DNA from: Anaeromyxobacter diazotrophicus
Lineage (GTDB): Bacteria; Myxococcota; Myxococcia; Myxococcales; Anaeromyxobacteraceae
Direction of reading: 5' to 3'
Assembly (NCBI RefSeq): GCF_013340205.1
Contig: NZ_BJTG01000006.1
Span: 186,001 to 250,000 of the forward strand
Length of the DNA: 64,000 nucleotides
The notes beneath the pieces were generated by a model. The model had not been told where the DNA came from. It searched no databases and saw only the letters and a program-made list of their open reading frames with translations. The first letter of the stretch is position 1. The number at the start of each line of letters is the position of its first letter. A program made the translations under genes and the position numbers. Of the stretch, positions 28,332 through 36,904 are shown piece after piece.

Positions 28332-29362
28332 CGCGCGACCTCGCAGGTCGCTTCGCCCACCCCGCGCTCGATCCCGCCCACCGGCCAGCTGGCCAGGCCG
28401 CGGCCGGCGAGGAGCGCCTGCGCCGCCGGGACGTCCGCCGGCGCCAGCACCGCCACCAGGCCGAGGCCCATGTTGAAGGTGAGGAGCATGTCGTCCCACG
28501 GCACCTCGCCCTCGCGCTGCACGAGGTCGAAGATGGGCGGCCTGGGCCACCGCCGCGCGTCGAGCACGGCCTTCGTGCCGTCGGGCAGGTTGCGCGGCAC
28601 GTTGCCGGGGAGGCCGCCGCCGGTGATGTGGGCGAGCGACTTGACCGGCACCGCCTCGAGCAGCGCCAGCACGTCCTTGGCGTAGATGCGGGTGGGCTCG
28701 AGCAGCGCGTCGGCCACGGTGCGCCCGCCGAGCTCCGCGGGGGTCCAGTCGAGGGGGTGGCGCTCGAGGAGGGCCTTCCGCGCCAGCGAGTAGCCGTTCG
28801 AGTGGAGCCCGGAGGAGGCGATGCCCAGCACCGCGTCGCCCGGCGCCACCGCCCGCCCGTCGAGGATGCGCGAGCGCTCCACGCAGCCGACGGCGAAGCC
28901 GGCCAGGTCGTACTCGCCCCCGGCGTAGAACCCGGGCAGCTCGGCGGTCTCGCCGCCGATGAGCGCGCACCCGGCTTGGCGGCACCCCTCGGCGATGCCC
29001 TTCACCACCTCGGCCGCCTGCTCCGCGGCGAGCTTGCCGGTGGCGAAGTAGTCGAGGAAGAAGAGCGGCTCGGCGCCGACGACGGCCACGTCGTTCACGC
29101 ACATCGCGACGAGGTCGATGCCGATGGTGGCGTGCCGGCCGGCGGCGAACGCCACTTTGAGCTTGGTGCCGACGCCGTCGGTGCCGGAGACGAGCACCGG
29201 CTCCTTCCACCGCGCGAGGTCGAGGGCGAAGAGCCCGCCGAAGCCGCCGATGCCGGCCAGCACCTCCTTGCGGAGGGTGGGGCGGGCGAGCGGCTTGATG
29301 AGCTCGACGAGGCGATCGCCCTCGTCGATGTCCACGCCCGCGTCGCGGTAGGTGAGCGCCAT
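28328..29362 (-). CDS. purM: Phosphoribosylformylglycinamidine cyclo-ligase
   Basis: A 344-residue AIR synthetase that closes the imidazole ring using ATP. It starts [20 protein letters not shown] and has [59 protein letters not shown] and [17 protein letters not shown], all family motifs. Length is normal. It is the first gene of purM-purN-oxidoreductase. A small secreted ORF lies 39 bases upstream on the same strand. Confidence 0.96.
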   Translation of the reverse strand: MALTYRDAGVDIDEGDRLVELIKPLARPTLRKEVLAGIGGFGGLFALDLARWKEPVLVSGTDGVGTKLKVAFAAGRHATIGIDLVAMCVNDVAVVGAEPLFFLDYFATGKLAAEQAAEVVKGIAEGCRQAGCALIGGETAELPGFYAGGEYDLAGFAVGCVERSRILDGRAVAPGDAVLGIASSGLHSNGYSLARKALLERHPLDWTPAELGGRTVADALLEPTRIYAKDVLALLEAVPVKSLAHITGGGLPGNVPRNLPDGTKAVLDARRWPRPPIFDLVQREGEVPWDDMLLTFNMGLGLVAVLAPADVPAAQALLAGRGLASWPVGGIERGVGEATCEVAR

Positions 29363-29401
29363 GGCGCCCGCCTTACCGTAACTGTCGAGGGCCGCGCAAG
29401 C

Positions 29402-29554
29402 TCATCTGGGATAGGCGGCGATCCGCGCCGGCGGCGGCGCCGCGGCCTGCTCGGGCCGGGCCGGCGAGTCGGCGGCGCGGGTGGGGGTGGCGGGACCGGA
29501 GGTGGCGACCGCCCACAGGAGCGCGGCCGCGAAGAGGTAGGTGACGAGTCGCAT
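29402..29554 (-). CDS. Small 50-residue secreted or membrane peptide
   Basis: A 50-residue ORF starting MRLVTYLFAAALLWAVATSG with a typical signal or anchor helix, an AxA-like TRAADSP possible cleavage site, and a short Pro/Ala tail. A GAAGGG sits a few bases before the ATG. It is on the same strand as purM, 39 bases ahead of it. No family is recognised. Existence is suggested by the Shine-Dalgarno and the well-formed N-terminal helix only. Confidence 0.45.
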   Translation of the reverse strand: MRLVTYLFAAALLWAVATSGPATPTRAADSPARPEQAAAPPPARIAAYPR

Positions 29555-29634
29555 GAACCCTTCCGCGCGCGGCAAGGTACCAGAGCCCGAACCCGGGCGG
29601 GAGTTTTCTCGACCCGGGATGGGTGTGGCGCCGT

Positions 29635-29662
29635 TTGACACCCCTCGCGCCCATTCGATAAG
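29635..29662 (+). promoter_or_regulatory. Promoter of phosphodiesterase-accD-folC
   Basis: A perfect TTGACA (29635-29640) is followed after 16 bases by GATAAG (29657-29662). The transcript would have a leader of roughly 60 bases before the GTG at 29728. Confidence 0.6.
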
Positions 29663-29727
29663 CGTTCGCCCCAGCGCATGCGCCAGCTCGCCCGCCCTCG
29701 CCGCCAGGCCCAGCCTGGGGAGCTTCC

Positions 29728-30528
29728 GTGAGGCTGCGCGTCCTGGGGTGCTCCGGCGGCGAGCTGGGCCGCCACCGCACCACCTGCTTCCTCCTCGACG
29801 GCACCGTCGCCATCGACGCCGGGGCGCTCACCTCGTCGCTCACGCTGGACGAGCTGGCGCGGGTCGAGCGCGTGGTGCTCACCCACAGCCACCTCGACCA
29901 CGTGAAGGACGTGCCGCTCCTGGCCGACCTGCTCCTGGGCCGCCGCGCCCGGCCGCTCGTGGTCCACGCCTCGACCGCCTGCGCGAAGACGCTGGCGGAC
30001 AGCCTCTTCAACGACCGGCTCTGGCCCGACTTCACCCGCATCCCCGACCGGCGCAGGCCGTTCGTGAAGGTGGTCCCGTTCCACCCGCGCCGCCGCTTCC
30101 GGGCCGGCGGCTACACGGTGGATCCGGTCCCGGTCCACCACCCGGTCGACTCGGTGGGGTTCGTGATCTCCGACGGGCGCGACGCGATCGCCGTCTCGGG
30201 AGACACCGGCCCCACCGACGCCTTCTGGAAGCTCGTGAACGCCGCCGACCGCGTGCGCGCGATCCTGGTGGAGACGAGCTTCCCCTCGCGCCTGCAGGCG
30301 CTGGCCGATGCCTCGGGGCACCTCACCCCGGCCACGCTGGCGGGTGAGCTCGAGAAGCTCGACCGCGACGGACGGCCCGTCTTCCTGTATCACCTGAAAC
30401 CCGCCTTCGCGGCGGAGCTGCGACGGGAACTCTCGGCGCTCGGGCTGCCGGGCGTTCGCGTGCTCGCCCGCGGGCAGCAGCTGGAGTGGACATCGGGGCG
30501 GCGCGTCCCGAGCCGAGGAGTCTCCTAA
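29728..30528 (+). CDS. Metallo-beta-lactamase-fold hydrolase (class II cyclic-nucleotide phosphodiesterase-like)
   Basis: A 266-residue MBL-fold protein. The metal motif LTHSHLDHVKD (HxHxDH) is at about residues 50-60, with a later VSGDTGPTDAFW (Asp ligand) and YHLKPAF near the C-terminus. The opening LRVLGCSGGELGRHRTTCFL and the VETSFPSRL segment resemble the class II 3',5'-cyclic nucleotide phosphodiesterase (PDEII) group. Cyclic-nucleotide hydrolysis is inferred, and other small-molecule phosphodiesters are possible. GTG start. The TAA stop overlaps the accD ATG (TAATG), so it is coupled to fatty-acid genes. Confidence 0.83.
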   Translation: MRLRVLGCSGGELGRHRTTCFLLDGTVAIDAGALTSSLTLDELARVERVVLTHSHLDHVKDVPLLADLLLGRRARPLVVHASTACAKTLADSLFNDRLWPDFTRIPDRRRPFVKVVPFHPRRRFRAGGYTVDPVPVHHPVDSVGFVISDGRDAIAVSGDTGPTDAFWKLVNAADRVRAILVETSFPSRLQALADASGHLTPATLAGELEKLDRDGRPVFLYHLKPAFAAELRRELSALGLPGVRVLARGQQLEWTSGRRVPSRGVS

Positions 30529-31388
30529 TGGCCTGGTTCTCGAAGACGAAGAAGCTCTCCCGCTCCGGCGACGGCGCGCCGCAGGAGGGCCCCCAGCCCG
30601 CCGGCAAGGGCGAGGCGGTCTGGCGGCGCTGCGACGGCTGCGCCGAGGTGGTCTACACGCAGGACTGGGAGCGGCACTGGAACACCTGCCCGCTCTGCGG
30701 CCACCACGATCCGCTGCCGGTGCTGCGGCGCCTGGAGATGATCTTCGACCCGGGCAGCTTCCAGGAGCTCGACCGCGATCTGACGCCCCAGGACCCGCTC
30801 GGCTTCGTCGACGCCAAGAAGTACAAGGACCGCCTCAAGAGCACCGCCAAGAACACCGGGATGAAGGACGCCTTCATCTCGGGCGTGGGCACCATCGAGG
30901 GGCGCGAGGTGTCGGTGGGGAGCTTCGCCTTCGAGTTCATGGGCGGCTCCATGGGCTCGGTCGTGGGCGAGAAGGTCACGCGCGTCTTCGACCGCGCCTA
31001 CGAGCGCAAGCTGCCGGCGGTGGTCTTCAGCTCGACCGGCGGCGCCCGCATGCAGGAGGGCATCTTCTCGCTCATGCAGATGGCGAAGACCTCGGCCGCG
31101 CTGAACCGCTTCCGGTCGATCCACAAGCCCTACGTCTCGGTCATGCTCCACCCCACCACCGGCGGGGTGGCGGCCAGCTTCGCCTGGCTGGGGGACGTGA
31201 TCCTGGCCGAGCCCAAGGCCCTCATCGGCTTCGCCGGGCCGCGCGTGATCGAGCAGACCATCCGCGAGAAGCTTCCCCCGGGCTTCCAGCGCTCCGAGTT
31301 CCTGCTCGACCACGGCATGATCGACGCGATCGTGAAGCGCCCCGAGATGCGCGCCCGCCTCGGGCAGCTGCTCGGGCTCCTGGCGTGA
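30528..31388 (+). CDS. accD: Acetyl-CoA carboxylase carboxyltransferase subunit beta
   Basis: A 286-residue subunit that, with AccA, transfers CO2 from biotin to acetyl-CoA to make malonyl-CoA. The N-terminal zinc ribbon (CDGCAEVV ... CPLCGHHD) and crotonase-fold core (SFAFEFMGGSMGSVVGEKVT, FSSTGGARMQEGIFSLMQMA, HPTTGGVAASFAWLGD) are complete. ATG 30528 overlaps the previous stop; a 14-residue extension further upstream lacks support. folC follows by 36 bases, the accD-folC arrangement seen in many proteobacteria. Confidence 0.96.
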   Translation: MAWFSKTKKLSRSGDGAPQEGPQPAGKGEAVWRRCDGCAEVVYTQDWERHWNTCPLCGHHDPLPVLRRLEMIFDPGSFQELDRDLTPQDPLGFVDAKKYKDRLKSTAKNTGMKDAFISGVGTIEGREVSVGSFAFEFMGGSMGSVVGEKVTRVFDRAYERKLPAVVFSSTGGARMQEGIFSLMQMAKTSAALNRFRSIHKPYVSVMLHPTTGGVAASFAWLGDVILAEPKALIGFAGPRVIEQTIREKLPPGFQRSEFLLDHGMIDAIVKRPEMRARLGQLLGLLA

Positions 31389-31424
31389 CCTGACGCAGGG
31401 GCGGGGGCGCAGCCCTCGACCGAG

Positions 31425-32654
31425 ATGGATCCGCACCGCTACCTCGCCTCGCTCCAGCCGCTGGCCATCCGCCTCGGCCTCGAGCGGATGGAGCGCGCCC
31501 TCGACGCGCTCGGCCGCCCGGACCGCGCCCTGCGCGTCCTGCACGTGGCCGGCACGAACGGGAAGGGCTCCACCTGCGCCATGGCGGCGGCGGCGCTCCA
31601 GGCGGCCGGCCACCGCACCGGCCTCTACACCTCGCCCCACCTCGTCCGCTTCAACGAGCGGATCGCGGTGGACGGCGCGCCGGTGGACGACGCGGCGCTG
31701 GCGCGGCTCGTGGGCGAGGTGCGCCGGGCCTGCCCGTGGCACGAGGCGGGCGGCGAGGGCGAGCGGCTCACCTACTTCGAGTTCGCGACCGCGCTGGCGC
31801 TCCTCCACTTCGCCGAGCAGGGCCTCGGGGCGGCGGTGCTGGAGGTGGGCCTCGGGGGGCGCTTCGACGCCACCAACGCCGTCCGCCCGCTCGCCTGCGC
31901 CGTGAGCCGGATCGGGCTCGACCACACCGCGCTCCTCGGCGAGACGCTCGACGCCATCGCGCGCGAGAAGGGCGGCATCTTCAAGGCGGGCGTCCCGGCG
32001 GTGGTCGCGCACGACCAGCCGCCCGAGGCGCTGGCGGCGCTGCGCGCCGAGGCGGCGCGGCGCGGCGCGCCGCTCGCGGTGGCGGCGGCCGGCTACCCCG
32101 GTCCGCTGGCGCTGGCCGGGCCGCACCAGCAGGCGAACGCGGCCCTGGCCGCCGCGGCGCTGCGACTCCTCGACGGGGCGGGGCTCCCGGTGCCCGAGGA
32201 GGCGATCGCGCGGGGCCTCGCCACCGCCCGCTGGCCGGGGCGGCTCGAGACGGTGGGGGGCGTGCTGCTCGACGGCGCGCACAACCCGGACGGCGCCGCG
32301 GCGCTCGCGGCGGCGCTGCCCGTCCTCCACCCCGGGCGCCCGGTCGAGCTCGTCTTCGGCGTGCTGGCCGACAAGGATCACGCGCGCATCCTCCACGCGC
32401 TCGCCCCCGCCGTCCGAGCGCTCCACCTCGTCGCGCCGCGCTCCCCGCGCGCGCGGGCGCCGGACACGTACCGCGACCTCGCGGCGCGCCTGGTGGCGCG
32501 CGTCGACGCGCACGCCAGCGCGGCCGAGGCGATCGCCTGCGCGCGCCGCGCCGCCGCGGACGGCGCGGTCGTCTGCGTGGCGGGGTCGCTCTACCTGGTG
32601 GGCGAGGCGCGCGGGCTGCTCGCGGGCGAGCCGGCGGCGGCCGACCCGGGGTAG
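31425..32654 (+). CDS. folC: Folylpolyglutamate synthase / dihydrofolate synthase
   Basis: A 409-residue Mur-ligase-type enzyme that adds glutamates to folates, retaining them in the cell, and may also make dihydrofolate. It has the P-loop HVAGTNGKGSTCAMAA, YTSPHLVRFNERI, EVGLGGRFDATNAV, the catalytic-lysine segment AREKGGIFKAGVPAV and the C-terminal LLDGAHNPDGAAAL. It ends 5 bases before the stop of the convergent secreted-protein gene. It belongs to the folate set with folD, gcvT and purN. Confidence 0.95.
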   Translation: MDPHRYLASLQPLAIRLGLERMERALDALGRPDRALRVLHVAGTNGKGSTCAMAAAALQAAGHRTGLYTSPHLVRFNERIAVDGAPVDDAALARLVGEVRRACPWHEAGGEGERLTYFEFATALALLHFAEQGLGAAVLEVGLGGRFDATNAVRPLACAVSRIGLDHTALLGETLDAIAREKGGIFKAGVPAVVAHDQPPEALAALRAEAARRGAPLAVAAAGYPGPLALAGPHQQANAALAAAALRLLDGAGLPVPEEAIARGLATARWPGRLETVGGVLLDGAHNPDGAAALAAALPVLHPGRPVELVFGVLADKDHARILHALAPAVRALHLVAPRSPRARAPDTYRDLAARLVARVDAHASAAEAIACARRAAADGAVVCVAGSLYLVGEARGLLAGEPAAADPG

Positions 32655-32659
32655 GGCCG

Positions 32660-33469
32660 CTACCGCCCGCGCCGGGCGCGGCGCGGCGAGGCGTCGTCGA
32701 GGAGCGGCGACTGCACCTCGGCGTAGCCTTCGGGGATGGCGAAGCGGTCCGCCGGCACGCGGGTGCGCTCGAGCTTCACCAGCCGGTGCACCGAGGTGCG
32801 CTTCCCGTCCGCGCCGAGGTGCTCCAGCACCGCCGGGAAGCCCGGCGCGCGCGCCAGCTCCTCGCCCATCCAGCGGGCGGCGCCGGGGCGCGAGCGCCCT
32901 CCGGACGCGGCCGCGGTGAACCCCTCGAAGAACCGCCCCAGCTCGAGGAAGGCGGCCAGATCGTCCCGGGTGGCGGCGCGCGCGCTCCACGGGATGAAGC
33001 ATCCCTCCTCGTCGCGGCGCCCGTCGCGGAGCACCCGGTAGCGCTGGCAGGCGAAGCCCGCCACCTCCTCGCCCCCGCCGAGCGGCTCGAAGCGGATGTC
33101 GCGCTGCTTCGCCGGGGTGGCCTGGCGCTTCGCCAGCGCCGCCTCCGCCCGCGCGCGCTGCTCGGGGGGCAGCTGCGCCAGCATCTTCTGGAGCCGGGCC
33201 GAGAGCTCCTGGCCCTGCGCCTCGGTCATGACGCGGTAGGTGCGCGAGGAAGGATCCACCTCCACCAGGTGGTGCGCGTCGCCGTCGAAGAGGGTGAGGT
33301 GCGCCGCCTCCTCGCCCTGCCGCGGGTGCTCCACCCGCAGCTTCTTGCCCTCGATGGAGGTGACGGAGGTGCGCCCGTCACCGTCGGTCATGGTCACCAC
33401 GAGCCCGGCCCGGGCCGGCGAGGCGGCGGCGAGCGCGAGCGCGGCCGCGGCGGCGTTCCAGCGGATCAT
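32660..33469 (-). CDS. Secreted DUF4412-like protein
   Basis: A 269-residue exported protein. The signal peptide ([21 protein letters not shown], cleavage after ARA) is followed by a beta-rich segment: VTMTDGDGRTSVTSIEGKKL, FDGDAHHLVEVDPSSRTYRV. Next comes a helix (ARLQKMLAQLPPEQRARAEA) and a second beta segment with a Cys pair (FACQRYRV, EEGCFIPW). This matches the general pattern of the DUF4412 outer-membrane-lipoprotein-carrier-like group, whose function is unknown. A strong GGAGGAGGGA Shine-Dalgarno precedes ATG 33469. The tail is Arg-rich. Confidence 0.75.
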   Translation of the reverse strand: MIRWNAAAAALALAAASPARAGLVVTMTDGDGRTSVTSIEGKKLRVEHPRQGEEAAHLTLFDGDAHHLVEVDPSSRTYRVMTEAQGQELSARLQKMLAQLPPEQRARAEAALAKRQATPAKQRDIRFEPLGGGEEVAGFACQRYRVLRDGRRDEEGCFIPWSARAATRDDLAAFLELGRFFEGFTAAASGGRSRPGAARWMGEELARAPGFPAVLEHLGADGKRTSVHRLVKLERTRVPADRFAIPEGYAEVQSPLLDDASPRRARRGR

Positions 33470-33643
33470 GTCGGTCCCTCCTCCGCGATGGACGCGGCGA
33501 GGCGCCCAGTGTGAGCGGCCGCGGGCGCCCGATCGAGCGGACGCCCCTTCGCGGAACCGGGCGGGCGGGCAGGCCCTCCAGCGGCCGCGGGCCCCGGCGA
33601 GGGTCCACCTGAAGGGCGCGACGCCTGGGCGCGGGGCACCCCG

Positions 33644-34990
33644 ATGCGCAACTTGCGAGCAGTGCGCCAGCTCCACCTCGACCCCGGCACCGCGGGCCCG
33701 CCGACGCCTCGGCTGGACGCGGTGGACTGGGAGCGCCTCCACCGCAAGAGCCGGTACGAGGTGAGGACCCGCGACGGGTGGACGCTGGTGGTGACCCGCT
33801 TCCAGCCGCTGCCGCAGCGCTTCGCGCAGCCCATCTTCGGGGAGCCGCTGCTGCTCGTGCACGGCTTCTCCCAGAACCGCCACGCCTGGACGAGCGGCGG
33901 GTTCGTGAAGCACATGCTGTCCTACGGGGCGGACGTGCACGTGCTCGAGCTGCGCGGCCACGGGCTCTCCTCGGTGGCGCTGCAGCGCGCGCGCGCCGCG
34001 GCCGCCGGCGGCCCCTGTCCGGACGACCTCGACTACGGCTGGGACATCGACAGCTACTTCCTCGAGGACGTCCCCGCCGCCATCGCGGCGGTGAAGCGGC
34101 TCACCGGGCGCGAGTCGATCTTCTACTGCGGCCACTCGATGGGCGGCATGCTCGGTTACGGCTACGCGTCGCTCGGCCGGGACCTGGCCGGGCTCGTCAC
34201 CATCGGCGCCCCCGGCGACCCGGGGAAGGGGTACCTGCCGCTGCGGCTGCTCGCGCACCTGGGGCCCACGCTCGAGCTCGCGGTCGACGCGGCGCTGCTC
34301 GCGCGGTGGGGCCGGAGCTGGGCGGGCTGGCGCGCGCGCGAGGGGCTCCGGCGCGGGCTCGAGCACGCCCCGTGGGCGGCCGCGAGGCTGGCGGGGCTGC
34401 TCGGGGCGCGCACGCGGCCCGAGCGGCGGCGCTTCCAGTACTACCCGATGGATCTCCTCCTGCGCCGGCTCGAGCGCGCGCTCGCGAACCCGCGCGCGTT
34501 CGAGGCGTGGGAGCGGCTGGCGCGCCACCACGCCTTCCTCGCCAACCCCGCGCAGATGACCATCGACGAGGTCCGCTGGCTCCTGCGCGAGGGCGGCGAT
34601 CGCGAGCCGCGCCGGGTGGTGGCGCAGCTGGCGCGCTGGATCCGCTCCGGCGAGCTCAAGTGCTACCGCACCGGCTACGACTTCCGCGCGCACTTCGCCG
34701 ACATCCGCGTACCGATGGCGATCATCTTCGGGGATCTCGATCCGCTCGCCAGCATCGCCTCCACCCAGGAGGTCTACCGCGCGGCGCGCAGCGAGTACCT
34801 CCTCTGGCGCCCGGTGAAGGGGAACAGCCACCTGGAGCTGACGATCGGGCGCGACGTCCGCCAGATCTCCTTCGACGTGAAGAACCTCATCGAGTTCGCC
34901 CGGAAGTTCCCCCTCTCGGCGGGGGCCCAGCCGCCCGCCCGCGGGGGCGTCGGCGAAGCGGCGACTCAGACACACATCCGCGTAACCTGA
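33644..34990 (+). CDS. Alpha/beta hydrolase
   Basis: A 448-residue alpha/beta-fold hydrolase. The oxyanion HG (LLVHGFSQNRHAWT), nucleophile elbow YCGHSMGGMLGY (Ser), acid IFGDLDPLASI (Asp) and base GNSHLELTIG (His) are all in order. A long insert between the Ser and the acid (about residues 190-330, Arg/Leu-rich) is a probable lid. There is no signal peptide. Distant resemblance to lipases and polyhydroxyalkanoate-synthase-like hydrolases; the substrate is unknown. It is divergent from the secreted protein gene and precedes the AMIN-domain gene by 65 bases. Confidence 0.85.
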   Translation: MRNLRAVRQLHLDPGTAGPPTPRLDAVDWERLHRKSRYEVRTRDGWTLVVTRFQPLPQRFAQPIFGEPLLLVHGFSQNRHAWTSGGFVKHMLSYGADVHVLELRGHGLSSVALQRARAAAAGGPCPDDLDYGWDIDSYFLEDVPAAIAAVKRLTGRESIFYCGHSMGGMLGYGYASLGRDLAGLVTIGAPGDPGKGYLPLRLLAHLGPTLELAVDAALLARWGRSWAGWRAREGLRRGLEHAPWAAARLAGLLGARTRPERRRFQYYPMDLLLRRLERALANPRAFEAWERLARHHAFLANPAQMTIDEVRWLLREGGDREPRRVVAQLARWIRSGELKCYRTGYDFRAHFADIRVPMAIIFGDLDPLASIASTQEVYRAARSEYLLWRPVKGNSHLELTIGRDVRQISFDVKNLIEFARKFPLSAGAQPPARGGVGEAATQTHIRVT

Positions 34991-35055
34991 CGCCTTTTTA
35001 GCGGTGAGCCGACCTGCCGTGCTATCGTGCGCCCGACCTCCGACCGGAGCGTACG

Positions 35056-36873
35056 ATGCGTCTTCTTGCCTTGCTGCTCAGTGCTCTCACCGCCGCAACC
35101 GCCCTCCCGGCCTGGGCGGCGGATGGGGCGAACGTCGTCACCCGGGTCGAGGTGAAGGCGCAGGGGACCGGGACGACCGTCGTCATCCACGGCTCCCGCC
35201 CGCCGAACTTCACGACGTTCTCCATGGTCGATCCGCCGCGGTTCGTGATCGACCTGGCGGAGAGCACGCTGCAGGGCGTCCCCGAGGACGCGGCGGTGGA
35301 CGACGGCACCGTGCACCTCGTGAAGGCGCTCAACTACGGGACCGGCGAGAGCGCGATCGCCCGCATCATGATCGCGTTCCAGCGCGAGGTCGAGCCGCCC
35401 GATCTGCAGGCGTCGGGCAACGATCTCGTGGTGAAGGTGGGCAAGCCCGTGGCGGCGCCGGCGGACGTCGCGTCGGCCCCCGCCGCTCCCGCGCCCGCTC
35501 CCGCTCCCGCCGCGCCCGCCGCGCCCGCTCCCGCGGCTGAGCCGGCTGCGCCTCCCGTCGCACCGGCCGTCGCCGCGGCCGGCGCCGCCGTCGCCGCGGC
35601 CGCCGGCGTTGCCCCGGTGGTGGCGGGCGCGACGGACGACTCCGATCGCGCGCGGCGCGCGGAGCTGGAGCGCCAGGAGCGGGAGAACAACGAGGTCCGG
35701 GCGTGGAAGGAGGCGCGGCGGCTGGAGGAGGCGCGCCGCGCCGCCGACGACACGGCGCAGGTGACGCAGCTCTCGGCCGCCGCCCAGGCGCAGGAAGAGG
35801 CGAAGAAGCAGGCCGAAGCCGAGCACAGCGAGCGCGCCGCCGCCGAGGCGCGCGTGCACGTCGCCGAGGCGAAGGTGGCGCGCCTGTCGGCCCTCGGCGA
35901 GCCCGTCCCCGCCGAGGACGCCAGGGCGCTCGCCGAGGCGCGCCAGGCGCTCGCCGAGCTCGAGGGGCACCTCGCGCCCGCGCCGGCCGCCGCGGCGGTC
36001 GCGGCGGCGCCGGCCGTCGAACCCCCCCCGGCCGTCGCGGCGGCGCCCGCCGTCGAGGCCGCCCCGGCCGTCGCGCCGTCGCCCGCCGTCGAGGTCGCGC
36101 CGACCGTCGCGGCCGCGCCCATCGCGCCGGCGGCCCCCGAGGCGCAGGTGCCCGCCCCGGCGGCGCCGGAGCCCGCGGCCGCAGCCGCCCTCGCGGCGGA
36201 GCCCGTCGCCCCGGAGGCGGTCGCCGCCGGCGCCGCGGCCGGGACCGCGGCCGGGATCGCGGCGGTCGCGGCGAAGCCGGACGACGAGCCGGCCAAGCCC
36301 GAGGCGAAGCCCGCGCTCTCGAAGAAGGAGCGCCAGGCGCTCGCGAAGCGCGAGGCCGCCGAGAAGCGCAAGGCGGCGCAGGAGGCGAAGCTCGCCGCGA
36401 AGCGCGAGGCCGCCGAGAAGCGGAAGGCCGAGCAGCAGGCGAAGCTTTTGGCGAAGCGCGAGGCGGCCGAGAAGAGAAAGGCCGAGCTCGACGCCCGGCG
36501 GGCGGCCCAGGCCGCCCTGGCGGCGGAGAAGCCGCGCGAGGTGCGCGAGGTCGGCTTCCGGCAGCTCGCCTCGGCGTCGCGCGTCTTCGTGCGCCTCTCC
36601 GGCGAGCCCCGCTTCCACATCGTGGAGGCGAGCGACAAGCTCATCCGCGTCGAGCTGCCCAACACCCGCGTGGTGCGCCGCAACGACGCGCGCTTCCTCG
36701 ACACGTCCTTCTTCCCCGGCGCGGTGGCGATGGTCACGCCCCGCCCGCACGGCTCGACGACGGTCGTCGAGATCGCGCTCAAGGAGAAGGTCGCCTACCA
36801 GCAGAAGGTCGAGGGCGACGTGCTGGCCCTCGACTTCGAGCAGCCCGCCCCCAAGACGGCCGCGGCGCCTTAG
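35056..36873 (+). CDS. AMIN-domain envelope protein with repeat-rich coiled-coil centre
   Basis: A 605-residue exported protein with a signal peptide (LPAWA, residues 1-22). An N-terminal AMIN-like beta domain (about 25-130) includes FTTFSMVDPPRFVIDLAEST. Ala/Pro-rich linkers and a charged coiled coil (about 195-310) follow, then Ala/Pro/Val repeats, three 18-residue Lys/Arg/Glu/Ala repeats (about 428-481), and a second AMIN-like domain at the end (FVRLSGEPRFHIVEASDKLI to VAYQQKVEGDVLALDF). AMIN domains target proteins to peptidoglycan or secretin complexes such as PilQ and AmiC. A scaffold role is likely, the partner unknown. lptD follows by 31 bases. Confidence 0.8.
   Translation: MRLLALLLSALTAATALPAWAADGANVVTRVEVKAQGTGTTVVIHGSRPPNFTTFSMVDPPRFVIDLAESTLQGVPEDAAVDDGTVHLVKALNYGTGESAIARIMIAFQREVEPPDLQASGNDLVVKVGKPVAAPADVASAPAAPAPAPAPAAPAAPAPAAEPAAPPVAPAVAAAGAAVAAAAGVAPVVAGATDDSDRARRAELERQERENNEVRAWKEARRLEEARRAADDTAQVTQLSAAAQAQEEAKKQAEAEHSERAAAEARVHVAEAKVARLSALGEPVPAEDARALAEARQALAELEGHLAPAPAAAAVAAAPAVEPPPAVAAAPAVEAAPAVAPSPAVEVAPTVAAAPIAPAAPEAQVPAPAAPEPAAAAALAAEPVAPEAVAAGAAAGTAAGIAAVAAKPDDEPAKPEAKPALSKKERQALAKREAAEKRKAAQEAKLAAKREAAEKRKAEQQAKLLAKREAAEKRKAELDARRAAQAALAAEKPREVREVGFRQLASASRVFVRLSGEPRFHIVEASDKLIRVELPNTRVVRRNDARFLDTSFFPGAVAMVTPRPHGSTTVVEIALKEKVAYQQKVEGDVLALDFEQPAPKTAAAP
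36337..36498 (+). repeat. Three 54-base in-frame tandem repeats in the AMIN gene
   Basis: Repeats at 36337-36390, 36391-36444 and 36445-36498 each encode 18 residues around the core AKREAAEKRKA. The copies differ mainly at third bases and at their ends. They should form a continuous charged helix. Confidence 0.85.
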
Positions 36874-36889
36874 CGCGGCGGGTTCGTAG

Positions 36890-36895
36890 TAGGCT
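36890..36895 (+). promoter_or_regulatory. -10 element of lptD (leaderless or near-leaderless)
   Basis: TAGGCT ends 9 bases before the TTG at 36905. It would let lptD be transcribed independently of the AMIN gene. A -35 is not obvious. Confidence 0.4.
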
Positions 36896-36904
36896 GCGCG
36901 GCGC

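Noticed and set aside
35990-36130. A CRISPR-like repeat array
   Set aside because: The short GC-rich repeats encode in-frame Pro-Ala-Val motifs of the AMIN protein and have no spacers.
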